Shown here in pieces: positions 16,899 through 23,575 of a DNA stretch of 64,000 bases. The notes below the pieces were generated by a model that saw nothing but the letters and a program-made list of their open reading frames with translations, was not told the DNA's origin and made no database searches. Made by a program: the position numbers and the translations under genes. The stretch covers positions 2,247,501 through 2,311,500 of the forward strand of contig NZ_CP109017.1 in NCBI RefSeq assembly GCF_036226765.1, read 5' to 3'. Within the stretch, counting starts at the first letter, position 1. Each line of letters opens with the position of its first letter. Source of the DNA: Streptomyces sp. NBC_00670 (lineage in GTDB: Bacteria > Actinomycetota > Actinomycetes > Streptomycetales > Streptomycetaceae).

Positions 16899-18319
16899 TG
16901 GGCCCTCCCGCCGGCCACCGCGAGCGCGGCCGCCTGCTCCTCGTCGGGGGCGGCGAGCCTGCGGTCCTCCACCCGGGCGGCCTTCCAGCTCACCATGGCG
17001 CCGGTGGTGGTGACGCTGCCGAGCGGCCCGTACGCGAAGTGCAGGGGCACCCCGAGCCGGTCGTCGACGGCGCGGACGATCTCGCCCTCGTCGAGGCGGA
17101 CGCCGGTGCGGTCCTCGGGCAGTTCCAGCCGCAGCGTCAGCTCGTCCCGGCCGTCGACGGCGTCGATGACGACCTGGTAGTCCAGGTAGCCGCGCGGATG
17201 GGTGAGGACCAGCTCCTCCAGGTCGTAGCCGCTGATGTCCCGGCCGCCGATGCGCAGGGTGTCGCGGGTGCGGCCGAGCACTTCGAGGGTGGGCGCGGGC
17301 AACGAGCGGCCCGCGGCGGGCGGGGCGAGCCGGACCAGGTCGCCCGTGCGGTAGCGCACGAGGGGCTTGCTGCCCTGGTAGAGGGAGGTGACGACGAGCT
17401 CGCCGGTGCGCACTCCGTCGGCGCCCGGGTCGACGGCGTGCCCGGTGTCCGGGTCGATCACCTCGTACAGGTTGAGCAGCGGGGCCGTGTAGAGGGCTCC
17501 GTCGGTGCCGGCCGCGCCCATCACCGAAGCCTCCTGCGAGGCGTACAGGGCGTTGTGGACGCGGGCGCCCCAGACCTCGCCGATGTTCTCCAGCAGGCTG
17601 GGCGAGGCGAGTTCGCCGGTGCACATGATGACGTCGAGGCGGAAGTCGCGCTTCGGGTCGAGGCCGGCGGCGCGGGCCTTCTTGGCGAGGGTGAGCGCCA
17701 TGCCGGGGGTGCTGAACAGGCCGGTGGCGGGCAGTACGCGCAGGGTCTCCAGGGCGCGGTCGAAGCCGACCATCGGGGAGTGCGGCCACATCTTGGCCAC
17801 GGCGTGGCCGAGGTTGCGGCACACCTCGCCGAAGGTGTCGCCGAAGGCGTGCAGTTCGGTCGGTCCCGAGACCGCGATGATCTGCTCGTCGCCGTACTCC
17901 CGGAAGATCGTGTCGTAGTACACGGTCAGCGCGGTGTTGTTGTGCAGGGAGTCGGTGTTGTCACGCGGGCAGGGGGTGCTGCGGCCGGTGGTGCCGGTGG
18001 TCTCGTAGAAGATCCACGCCTTGTGCATCGGCAGCGACAGGACGTCGGCGAACTCCTGCCGGAGGTGGTCCTTGGTGGTGAACGGCACGGTGGCGAGCTG
18101 TTCGGGCGCGAGCGAGGTGATCGAGGCCGGGTCCACGCCGGCCAGGTGGCGGCCGTAGAAGACGGAGTGCTTCTTGACGTAGTCCAGCGTGGTGCGGAAC
18201 GCGTCGAGCTGGTGGGCCGCCAGCTCCTCCCCGGTCCACCGGCCGGCCGCGTAGGAGCGGTGGCGGTCGCGTATCTCGCGGGCGGTGCGGTCGAGTTCCT
18301 CGTCGAAGACTGTGAACAT
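16895..18319 (-). CDS. PaaK-like AMP-forming acyl ligase
   Basis: A 474-residue member of the ANL superfamily close to phenylacetate-CoA ligases. The P-loop-like motif YETTGTTGRSTPCP is at 105-118, an adenine-side segment NALYASQEASVMG lies in the middle, YRTGDLVRL follows, and the hinge region is LGRTRDTLRIGGRDISGYDL. PaaK enzymes activate aryl- or alkyl-acetic acids; relatives in biosynthetic clusters load unusual acids or amino acids onto CoA, carriers or amine acceptors. No carrier protein is seen in this operon, so CoA thioester or direct amide formation are both possible. It follows a 327-bp repeat-rich gap after the DUF2000 gene and overlaps the next gene by four bases. Confidence 0.8.
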   Translation of the reverse strand: MFTVFDEELDRTAREIRDRHRSYAAGRWTGEELAAHQLDAFRTTLDYVKKHSVFYGRHLAGVDPASITSLAPEQLATVPFTTKDHLRQEFADVLSLPMHKAWIFYETTGTTGRSTPCPRDNTDSLHNNTALTVYYDTIFREYGDEQIIAVSGPTELHAFGDTFGEVCRNLGHAVAKMWPHSPMVGFDRALETLRVLPATGLFSTPGMALTLAKKARAAGLDPKRDFRLDVIMCTGELASPSLLENIGEVWGARVHNALYASQEASVMGAAGTDGALYTAPLLNLYEVIDPDTGHAVDPGADGVRTGELVVTSLYQGSKPLVRYRTGDLVRLAPPAAGRSLPAPTLEVLGRTRDTLRIGGRDISGYDLEELVLTHPRGYLDYQVVIDAVDGRDELTLRLELPEDRTGVRLDEGEIVRAVDDRLGVPLHFAYGPLGSVTTTGAMVSWKAARVEDRRLAAPDEEQAAALAVAGGRAQ

Positions 18320-18452
18320 GCCTTCCTCCGGTGGTCGTTCGCGTGCGGGAGTGCGGTGGTCCTTGGGGGTTCGGGGGCGCGGTGGCGGCCGCTTTCGGGC
18401 AGGGGGTACCGGCCGGCCGGGGGCGCGGGCGGGGCCGGCCCCGGCCGGGCGG

Positions 18453-18497
18453 GTCGGGTGCGTCGGGTGTGTCGGGTGTGTCGGGTGTGTCGGGTGG
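18453..18497. repeat. 9-bp tandem repeat, five units
   Basis: Five consecutive copies of GTCGGGTGT (first and last with one variant base) lie in the gap between the DUF2000 and ligase genes. Together with the repeat block at 18542-18660 they occupy most of this 327-bp spacer, which otherwise holds no gene. On the transcribed minus strand the unit reads ACACCCGAC. Confidence 0.8.
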
Positions 18498-18541
18498 TGG
18501 TCTCGGGCTCGGGCCGCCGGACGGACGGCCGCGGCGGCCGA

Positions 18542-18660
18542 CGTCGGCGGTACGGCGGCGGGGGCACGCGCCGACGTCGGCGGTACGGCGGCGGCCCGCG
18601 CCGACGTCAGCGGTGCCGAGCCTGCGTCAGCGGTACGGCGCCGGTGTCAGCGGTACAGCG
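18542..18660. repeat. Degenerate repeat derived from the DUF2000 stop region
   Basis: Five variants of CGTCRGCGGTACGGCG occur at about 18542, 18575, 18605, 18625 and 18645. The last overlaps the stop codon (18647-18649) and final codons of the DUF2000 gene. The array therefore looks like reiteration of the gene's own 3' end into the spacer. Confidence 0.65.
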
Positions 18661-19075
18661 GCAGGCTGCCGGTGATCTTGTCCACCGCCTTCCTGCTGCC
18701 GCACAACGCGATCCCGATGTAGGGGAGTTCGCCGGTGGGGATCTCGGCGGTGCGACGCGTGTACTCGTCGTACGACCGCGACGACTGGGCCACCGAGGTG
18801 AAGTCGACGACGAAGACGTCGCTCGCGCCCACGGCCCGGACCGCGACGTCGCGCAGCTCCCCGGCGTCGGCCTTCAGCACGGGCAGCGGGATCGAGGTGA
18901 TCCCCGTGTGCAGCCGGCCGTCGGCGTCCTTCACGTCGTCGCCGACGATGCCGTCGGTGAACTTGCCGACGGACAGCGCGAGCGCCGCCACGGTATTCAT
19001 CGCCAGTCCCGCGGGAAGGTCCTTGTCGACGACAATGGCACACTTCTCGAATTGGTACCCCACGGGTCTCCCCAT
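18647..19075 (-). CDS. DUF2000 family protein
   Basis: A 142-residue single-domain protein with the family signature KCAIVVDKDLPAGLAMNTVA (residues 11-30), then GDDVKDADGRLHTGITSIPL and PYIGIALCGSRKAVDKITG. DUF2000 proteins are reported to share a fold with type II peptidyl-tRNA hydrolases, and their function is unknown. The Lys-Asp and Asn positions near the N-terminus are conserved-looking. The ATG at 19073-19075 is kept, though a GTG four codons later also has a purine-rich site before it. It lies in the middle of the biosynthetic operon, 202 bases after the Dabb gene, so it may be a pathway enzyme or chaperone; nothing more can be claimed. Confidence 0.72.
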   Translation of the reverse strand: MGRPVGYQFEKCAIVVDKDLPAGLAMNTVAALALSVGKFTDGIVGDDVKDADGRLHTGITSIPLPVLKADAGELRDVAVRAVGASDVFVVDFTSVAQSSRSYDEYTRRTAEIPTGELPYIGIALCGSRKAVDKITGSLPLYR

Positions 19076-19277
19076 TTCTTCTGTATCGGTTGCTCAGTTG
19101 CTCAGTGGCTCGGTCACTCGTACAGCACGCGGACGCATTTCACGGCACGGCCGCACATGAAGAACGCGGAGACATGTCCGAGGTAATCCGCGCCGACAAC
19201 CGGAACTACGTCCGGAAGTTCACCCAGGAAGCGCACCCGGTGGTTTTCCCGGCAGTTCGCCGGAGAGGCCCCGCGGC

Positions 19278-19571
19278 TCATTCCTCGACATCCGCTATCA
19301 CCCAGTCGCTGATCTCCCGCCAGGCGGCGATGGCCTCCTGGTGGAAGGGGTGCACCAAATAGCGCTCCACGGCCTCCATGTCGTCCAGCAGACCGACGAC
19401 GACGAAGTCGTGGGCGATCGGCCGGGTCGATATGTTACGGCCGACGGTCCATTCCCTCAGTTCCGGCACCTCGCCGCCGACCTTGGCCGCGGTCCGCTCG
19501 GCCTCCTGGGCCCTGGGGTCGTCCCAGGAGACGCCGGGCTTGAACTTGAAGAGCACGTAGTGGCGGATCAC
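19278..19571 (-). CDS. Dabb-domain (stress responsive A/B barrel) protein
   Basis: A 97-residue dimeric alpha+beta barrel protein: VIRHYVLFKFKPGVSWDD at the start, ELREWTVGRNIS, FVVVGLLDDMEAVERYLVHP and WVIADVEE at the end. Dabb proteins are mostly of unknown function, but plant and bacterial relatives cyclise or dehydrate polyketide and terpenoid intermediates. GTG 19569-19571 has AGGAGG upstream and overlaps the stop of the MqnA-like gene by four bases. Its coupling to enzymes of chorismate metabolism suggests a small pathway enzyme (isomerase, cyclase or dehydratase). That role is inferred. Confidence 0.8.
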   Translation of the reverse strand: MIRHYVLFKFKPGVSWDDPRAQEAERTAAKVGGEVPELREWTVGRNISTRPIAHDFVVVGLLDDMEAVERYLVHPFHQEAIAAWREISDWVIADVEE

Positions 19572-20542
19572 GGGTGTCCTCCTGGTGCTTGTGGTGAGGG
19601 GGGCGGGAGGGGGTCCGCGGGGACCTCGCCCCGGGCGGCGGCACGGCGTGCGAACTCGCGCACGGCGGCGAACTGCCGGTCGCCGAGGGAGTAGTCGAGC
19701 ACGCGGTAGTAGTCGAGGAGGACCTGTTCGGAGAGGCGTCCGCCCGGGCCGCGGGCCGATTCGGCGGCCGCGGCGCGGGCCACCGCCGCCGGGTGCGCGC
19801 GGGCCAGCGCGGCCGCCTCGGCGAGCGCGGCGGAGACGGCCCGCACCCGCTCGGGGTGGGCGCGGGCGGCCTCGCGCCGCACCACCCAGACGGCGAAGAC
19901 CATGGGCAGCCCGGTCCACTCGCGCCAGAGCGCGCCGGTGTCCTGGATCCGCAGTCCGGCCGGGGGCCGGGCGTGCAGCCGCAGGGCGTCGTCCCCGATC
20001 AGGACGGCCGCGTCCGCGCCGGTCAGCATGGCGTCCAGGTCCTGCGCGGCCGGGCGGTACTCCGGGTGGACGCCGAGGGCGTCCTCCAGCAGGATCCGGG
20101 CCAGCAGGGCGGTGGTGCGGCTGGCCCGGGACAGGGCGACCACGGCCCCGTCGAGCATGTCGAGAGGGGCACGGGAGACGAGGTGACAGGAGTGCACCGG
20201 GCCGTCGCTGCCGACGGCGACGCCGCCGGGCAGCAACTCCCAGGCGTCGGTGTGCCGCAGATACCGGACGAGGCTGACGGGGCCGGCGTCGAGCCGTCCC
20301 GCCAGCAGTTCCTCGGCCAGCCACTCCGGCGGTCCGGAGGCCAGGTCGAACTGTTCGAGGGCACCGCTGTGGCGCAGGCCCCAGCGCAGCGGGGCGCAGT
20401 TGAGGAAGGAGATGTCGCCCAGTCTGAAGGGGGCGGATCCGGTGGGCGGGACGGCGGACGGGGCGGTGGCCCGGGTGGTGCGGCGGGCGGCGGTACGACG
20501 CGACGCGGCCGGCGGCCGGGAGGCGGCGTGGACCTCGCTCAC
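19568..20542 (-). CDS. MqnA-like protein (chorismate dehydratase family)
   Basis: A 324-residue periplasmic-binding-protein-fold enzyme without a signal peptide. After a ~38-residue Arg/Ala-rich extension it shows the MqnA/MqnD pattern: LGDISFLNCAPLRWGL, LAEELLAGRLDAGPVSLVRY, then ALSRASRTTALLARILLE and LIGDDALRL. MqnA converts chorismate to 3-enolpyruvyl-benzoate in the futalosine menaquinone route. No other mqn gene is near, and this copy is fused by four-base overlaps to chorismate mutase upstream and the Dabb gene downstream. It is therefore more likely a paralogue recruited to the biosynthetic pathway, acting on a chorismate- or prephenate-derived ring. The start GTG 20540-20542 overlaps the mutase stop. 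Confidence 0.72.
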   Translation of the reverse strand: MSEVHAASRPPAASRRTAARRTTRATAPSAVPPTGSAPFRLGDISFLNCAPLRWGLRHSGALEQFDLASGPPEWLAEELLAGRLDAGPVSLVRYLRHTDAWELLPGGVAVGSDGPVHSCHLVSRAPLDMLDGAVVALSRASRTTALLARILLEDALGVHPEYRPAAQDLDAMLTGADAAVLIGDDALRLHARPPAGLRIQDTGALWREWTGLPMVFAVWVVRREAARAHPERVRAVSAALAEAAALARAHPAAVARAAAAESARGPGGRLSEQVLLDYYRVLDYSLGDRQFAAVREFARRAAARGEVPADPLPPPSPQAPGGHP

Positions 20543-21051
20543 GCGTCCGGCTCACCGCGGCCGGCGGGGACGGGCCCCGGGGCCTCGGGGGCCGGGCCCC
20601 GGCAGAGTCTCAGGATGGCCGTCGCCAGTGCGGTGCCCTCGGGGCCGAGGCCCTGGCGGTAGCGGTCGATGACGACCATCTCGCGGGTCAGCACGGTGCG
20701 GGGGCCGCCCTCGCGGCGGCGGCGCTGCTGGATGCGGGAAGAGATCCGGTGGCGGTCCCGGATCAGCTGGACGATGCGCGCATCGAGGGCGTCGATCTCC
20801 CGGCGGTCGATTTCCTGCCGGTCCATTCCCTGCCGGTCGGTTTCCTGCCGGCCGGATTCCTTCCAGGGCGTTTCCTGCCGGTCGGATTCCTTGTTGCCCG
20901 ATTCTGTGCTTTCGGGCGCTTGCCTGCCGTTTTCCGCACGGCCGGCTTCTCGGCTGTCGGTTGCGTGTCTGGCGGTTTCAGTGGCGCTCTGCGCGTCGAC
21001 CTTGACGGCGTTCGCCGCTAAGTCCCCCATGCTTTTCTGCGTCACGTACAC
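20539..21051 (-). CDS. Chorismate mutase (AroQ type) with repeat-built N-terminus
   Basis: A 170-residue protein. Residues ~82-160 are a monofunctional AroQ chorismate mutase: IDALDARIVQLIRDRHRISS, RIQQRRRREGG, RTVLTREMVVIDRY, and ALATAILRLCRG. It makes prephenate from chorismate. Residues 1-81 are a low-complexity extension rich in Glu, Arg, Gln and Asp, with repeated DRQE/GRQET units encoded by 15-bp repeats. GTG 21049-21051 has AAGGAG five bases upstream. Leu11 is encoded by TTA (plus-strand 21019-21021). As first gene of the operon, it would gate the whole pathway through bldA. Placed before a BacA-like decarboxylase, it provides the dedicated prephenate supply. Confidence 0.85.
   Translation of the reverse strand: MYVTQKSMGDLAANAVKVDAQSATETARHATDSREAGRAENGRQAPESTESGNKESDRQETPWKESGRQETDRQGMDRQEIDRREIDALDARIVQLIRDRHRISSRIQQRRRREGGPRTVLTREMVVIDRYRQGLGPEGTALATAILRLCRGPAPEAPGPVPAGRGEPDA
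20795..20893. repeat. 15-bp in-frame tandem repeat inside the chorismate mutase gene
   Basis: About six to seven degenerate units of TTTCCTGCCGGTCGG (plus strand) run head to tail and encode the D/G-R-Q-E/M/T units of residues ~50-84. The period is a multiple of three, so expansion keeps the frame. The unit stops exactly where the catalytic domain begins. Confidence 0.75.
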
Positions 21052-21113
21052 CTACTCCTTCGGCCGCCCGGGAAGGCGGCGACGACGGACAGTCAGGTTC
21101 CTTTGACGCTCGG

Positions 21114-21144
21114 ATTCTATTCACGTTGCCACTGGCATACACAA
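21114..21144 (-). promoter_or_regulatory. Possible promoter of the biosynthetic operon
   Basis: On the minus strand TTGTGT (21144-21139) and TAGAAT (21119-21114) are separated by 19 bases; using TGTGTA as the -35 gives 18. The -10 is a good vegetative match and lies 62 bases before the chorismate mutase start. The spacing is longer than ideal, so the call is tentative. Confidence 0.35.
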
Positions 21145-21232
21145 GGGCCTCATGGTCGCATCTCGAAACCTGAGACGGAGTGGTTTCGGAGCTGTTTGGT
21201 TCCAGCCAACCGACGTGATTTTTGTGGCGACT

Positions 21233-21883
21233 TCACGCCATCTCCCAGAGCAGGAACTCCGCCCGGGTCTCCGCCACGGCCGCCATGTCCTCGGGGTGGG
21301 TGAGGCGGGCGGCGTCGCCCGGGTGCAGGTGCTCGCCGGCCAGGGTGATCTCGCCGCGGACGACGTGGAGGTAGACGTACGGGGCCTCGGGGACGGCCGT
21401 GCGGGCGCCGGGGGTGAGGCGGCGGACGTGGAGCATGGCGCCGGCGGCGGGGAGGGCGTAGGGGGTGGAGTCCGCGATGCCGGGGATGACCTCGTAGGAG
21501 GGGGTGCCGCCGGGGTCGCGGGGGGCCAGCCACATCTGGAGGAAGGTGAGGGGTTCGTCGCCGTCGTTGCGTTCGACGTGGCGGACGCCGGAGGCGGCGC
21601 TGAGGTGCTGGACGTCGCCGGGGCGGATGACAGTGGCGTGGCCGGTGTCGTCCCGGTGGGTGAGTTCGCCCTCGACGACCCAGGTGACGATCTCGGTGTG
21701 GCTGTGGGGGTGTTCGTCGAAGCCGGCGCCGGGGGCGAGGTGTTCCTCGTTGCAGGCGATGAGGGGGCCGAAGCGGAGGTTGTCGGGGTCGTAGTGGGGG
21801 CCGAAGGAGAAGGCGTGGCGGGTCGATATTCCGGCGGGTTCGGCTCCGCCGGGGTAGCGGGTGTCGGCGCGGCGTACATCCAT
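21233..21883 (-). CDS. Pirin family protein
   Basis: A 216-residue bicupin beginning MDVRRADTRYPGGAEPAGIS. The pirin iron-binding pattern is clear: FDEHPHSHTEIVTWVVEGEL supplies two His, and HLSAASGVRHVERN a further His and the Glu/Asn side. The second cupin (residues ~115-216) is degenerate. Pirins bind Fe(II); some have quercetinase activity, most roles are unknown. ATG 21881-21883 follows GTG directly upstream (either could serve); the longer upstream frame reads intergenic repeat sequence and is rejected. It is oriented the same way as the biosynthetic genes but lies upstream of their promoter, so it is probably separate and core. Confidence 0.85.
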   Translation of the reverse strand: MDVRRADTRYPGGAEPAGISTRHAFSFGPHYDPDNLRFGPLIACNEEHLAPGAGFDEHPHSHTEIVTWVVEGELTHRDDTGHATVIRPGDVQHLSAASGVRHVERNDGDEPLTFLQMWLAPRDPGGTPSYEVIPGIADSTPYALPAAGAMLHVRRLTPGARTAVPEAPYVYLHVVRGEITLAGEHLHPGDAARLTHPEDMAAVAETRAEFLLWEMA

Positions 21884-22285
21884 CACGGGGCCAACGGTAG
21901 CCCTGCGGGGCTTGGCGTGTTTTGTTCGCCCCCGCCGCCCCTGCCCTCCCCAAGCCCGCGCCCTGTAAGGGGCGCGGGGAACTGCGCGAGAAGTCCCCAC
22001 CCACCCGCACCCGCCGTACACACCTCATCCACCCGAGCTCTCCCGCGCCCTCCCCACCCACCCCCAGCTCCCCGCCCCCCCCGGGGGGCCTGGGGGCGGA
22101 GTCCCCAGGGTGCTCGCGCCCGCGTGGCGGAGCCACAGAATCAACACAGCCCCGCGCCCCTTACCGGCGCGGGGGCTCGCGCCCGTCGCGGTGGAGCCGC
22201 GGGCTCGCGGGCCCGGCGGGGCGGCCCCTCCGGGGGGTGACCCCCGGCGCCGCAGGCGGGCGGCCCGATAAGGCAGTCTTGTTCC
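21884..22285. other. Pirin-fasR intergenic region filled with GC-rich repeats
   Basis: No gene is seen in these 402 bp. The region holds one full copy of the dispersed hairpin repeat (21961-22060) and a half copy (22141-22180), plus poly-C/poly-G tracts at about 22070-22100. The last ~40 bases before GTG 22286 are fasR's leader. It lies between divergent genes, so promoters for both must be inside or at the edges, but none stands out. Confidence 0.6.
21961..22060. repeat. Dispersed Streptomyces intergenic repeat, copy 1
   Basis: The core AAGGGGCGCGGGGAACTGCG is followed by a tail of ACCCGCACCCGCC type and CCACCCGAGCTCTCC. The same core and tail recur near 27.4, 30.2, 36.2 and 48.6 kb. A half copy with the complementary strand core lies at 22141-22180. 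Confidence 0.75.
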
Positions 22286-23491
22286 GTGTCCGAACCCGAA
22301 GCCGGCTCTGCCGGATCCTCCGCGTCCTCTCCTCCTTCGCATGTCGCGACGTTGCGGCGGCTGGAGAAGTCCTCCGGGCGGCTCGCCGCGCAGGCGATCG
22401 CGCGGATGGACGAGACGCTGCCCTGGTACCGGGCGATGCCCGCCGAGAACCGGTCGTGGATCGGGCTGGTCGCGCAGGCCGGTATCGCCGCGTTCACCGA
22501 GTGGTTCCGGCACCCGGAGACCCCGCAGGCGATCTCCACGGACGTGTTCGGCACCGCGCCCCGGGAGCTGACCCGGGCGATCACGCTGCGGCAGACCGTG
22601 GAGATGGTGCGGACCACCATCGAGGTGATGGAGTCCGCCATCGACGAGGTGGCCGCACCCGGGGACGAGTCCGTGCTGCGCGAGGCACTGCTCGTCTACG
22701 CCCGCGAGATCGCCTTCGCCACCGCCCAGGTGTACGCGCAGGCCGCGGAGGCGCGCGGCGCCTGGGACGCCCGGCTGGAGTCGCTGGTCGTGAACGCCGT
22801 GCTGAGCGGGGAGGCCGACGAGGGCGCCGTCAGCCGGGCCGCCGCCCTCGGCTGGAACTCGCCGGACCATGTGTGCGTGGTGCTGGGGACCGCGCCCGAC
22901 GGGGACAGCGAGCTGACGGTGGAGGCGATCCGGCGGGCGGCGCGGCACGCCAAGGTGCAGGTGCTCACGGGAGTGCTCGGGGACCGGCTGGTGGTGATCG
23001 CGGGGGGCAACAGCGATCCGTTGCAGGTCGCCAAGTCGTTGATCGGGCCGTTCGCCGCCGGCCCCGTGGTGGCCGGCCCCATCGTGCCGGACCTGCTCGC
23101 CGCGACCCGCTCCGCGCAGGCCGCCGCAGCCGGACTGAAAGCGTGTTCGGCCTGGCAGGACGCCCCGCGCCCGGTGCTCGCCGACGATCTGCTGCCGGAG
23201 CGCGCGATGGCCGGGGACCCCTCCGCGCGCGAGCAGTTGGTGGAGGAGATCTACAGACCGCTGGAGGAGGCCGGCTCCGCGCTCCTGGAGACGCTCAGTG
23301 TCTATCTGGAACAGGCGTCCAGTCTCGAAGGCGCCGCCCGGATGCTGTTCGTTCACCCCAACACCGTGCGCTACCGGCTCCGACGTGTGACAGACGTCAC
23401 CGGTTGGTCACCCTCTGATGTACGCTCCGCTTTCACCTTGCGGATCGCGCTGATCCTGGGGCGTCTGGTCGATGGAGATCCCCAGATCTAG
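22286..23491 (+). CDS. fasR: PucR-family regulator FasR of fatty-acid synthesis
   Basis: A 401-residue regulator immediately upstream of the fab operon in the order known from S. coelicolor, where FasR activates fabDHPF. The N-terminal two-thirds is a sensor region (SSGRLAAQAIARMDETLPWY; VSRAAALGWNSPDHVCVVLG), and the C-terminus is the PucR-type HTH_30 domain (ASSLEGAARMLFVHPNTVRY, then RLRRVTDVTGW). GTG 22286 is used; upstream sequence is repeat-derived. An inverted repeat five bases after its stop, before fabD, is a candidate binding site. Its orientation matches fab, so transcription may also read through. Confidence 0.88.
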   Translation: MSEPEAGSAGSSASSPPSHVATLRRLEKSSGRLAAQAIARMDETLPWYRAMPAENRSWIGLVAQAGIAAFTEWFRHPETPQAISTDVFGTAPRELTRAITLRQTVEMVRTTIEVMESAIDEVAAPGDESVLREALLVYAREIAFATAQVYAQAAEARGAWDARLESLVVNAVLSGEADEGAVSRAAALGWNSPDHVCVVLGTAPDGDSELTVEAIRRAARHAKVQVLTGVLGDRLVVIAGGNSDPLQVAKSLIGPFAAGPVVAGPIVPDLLAATRSAQAAAAGLKACSAWQDAPRPVLADDLLPERAMAGDPSAREQLVEEIYRPLEEAGSALLETLSVYLEQASSLEGAARMLFVHPNTVRYRLRRVTDVTGWSPSDVRSAFTLRIALILGRLVDGDPQI

Positions 23492-23495
23492 GCTT

Positions 23496-23514
23496 TTTGT
23501 GGGGGGTCCACAAA
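23496..23514. promoter_or_regulatory. Inverted repeat upstream of fabD, candidate FasR site
   Basis: TTTGTGG (23496-23502) and CCACAAA (23508-23514) are perfect complements around five bases, in an otherwise gene-free 84-bp gap. A further half-site CCACAAG occurs at 23562-23568. Position between fasR and fabD fits the site through which FasR is known to activate the operon, but the sequence match to the published site was not checked. A terminator for fasR is the alternative. Confidence 0.45.
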
Positions 23515-23575
23515 TCCCCCTGCTGTTCTTCGTCCTTGTCCCCACGGGCGGCCGTGGCCGTCCACAAGAGAGAGT

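Noticed and set aside
18453..18660. Possible CRISPR-like array
   Set aside because: Units are 9 and 16 bp, contiguous or degenerate, with no unique spacers and no cas genes.
19568..20542. Housekeeping menaquinone gene mqnA
   Set aside because: No other futalosine-pathway gene is near and it is translationally coupled to a chorismate mutase and a Dabb gene; kept as MqnA-like only.
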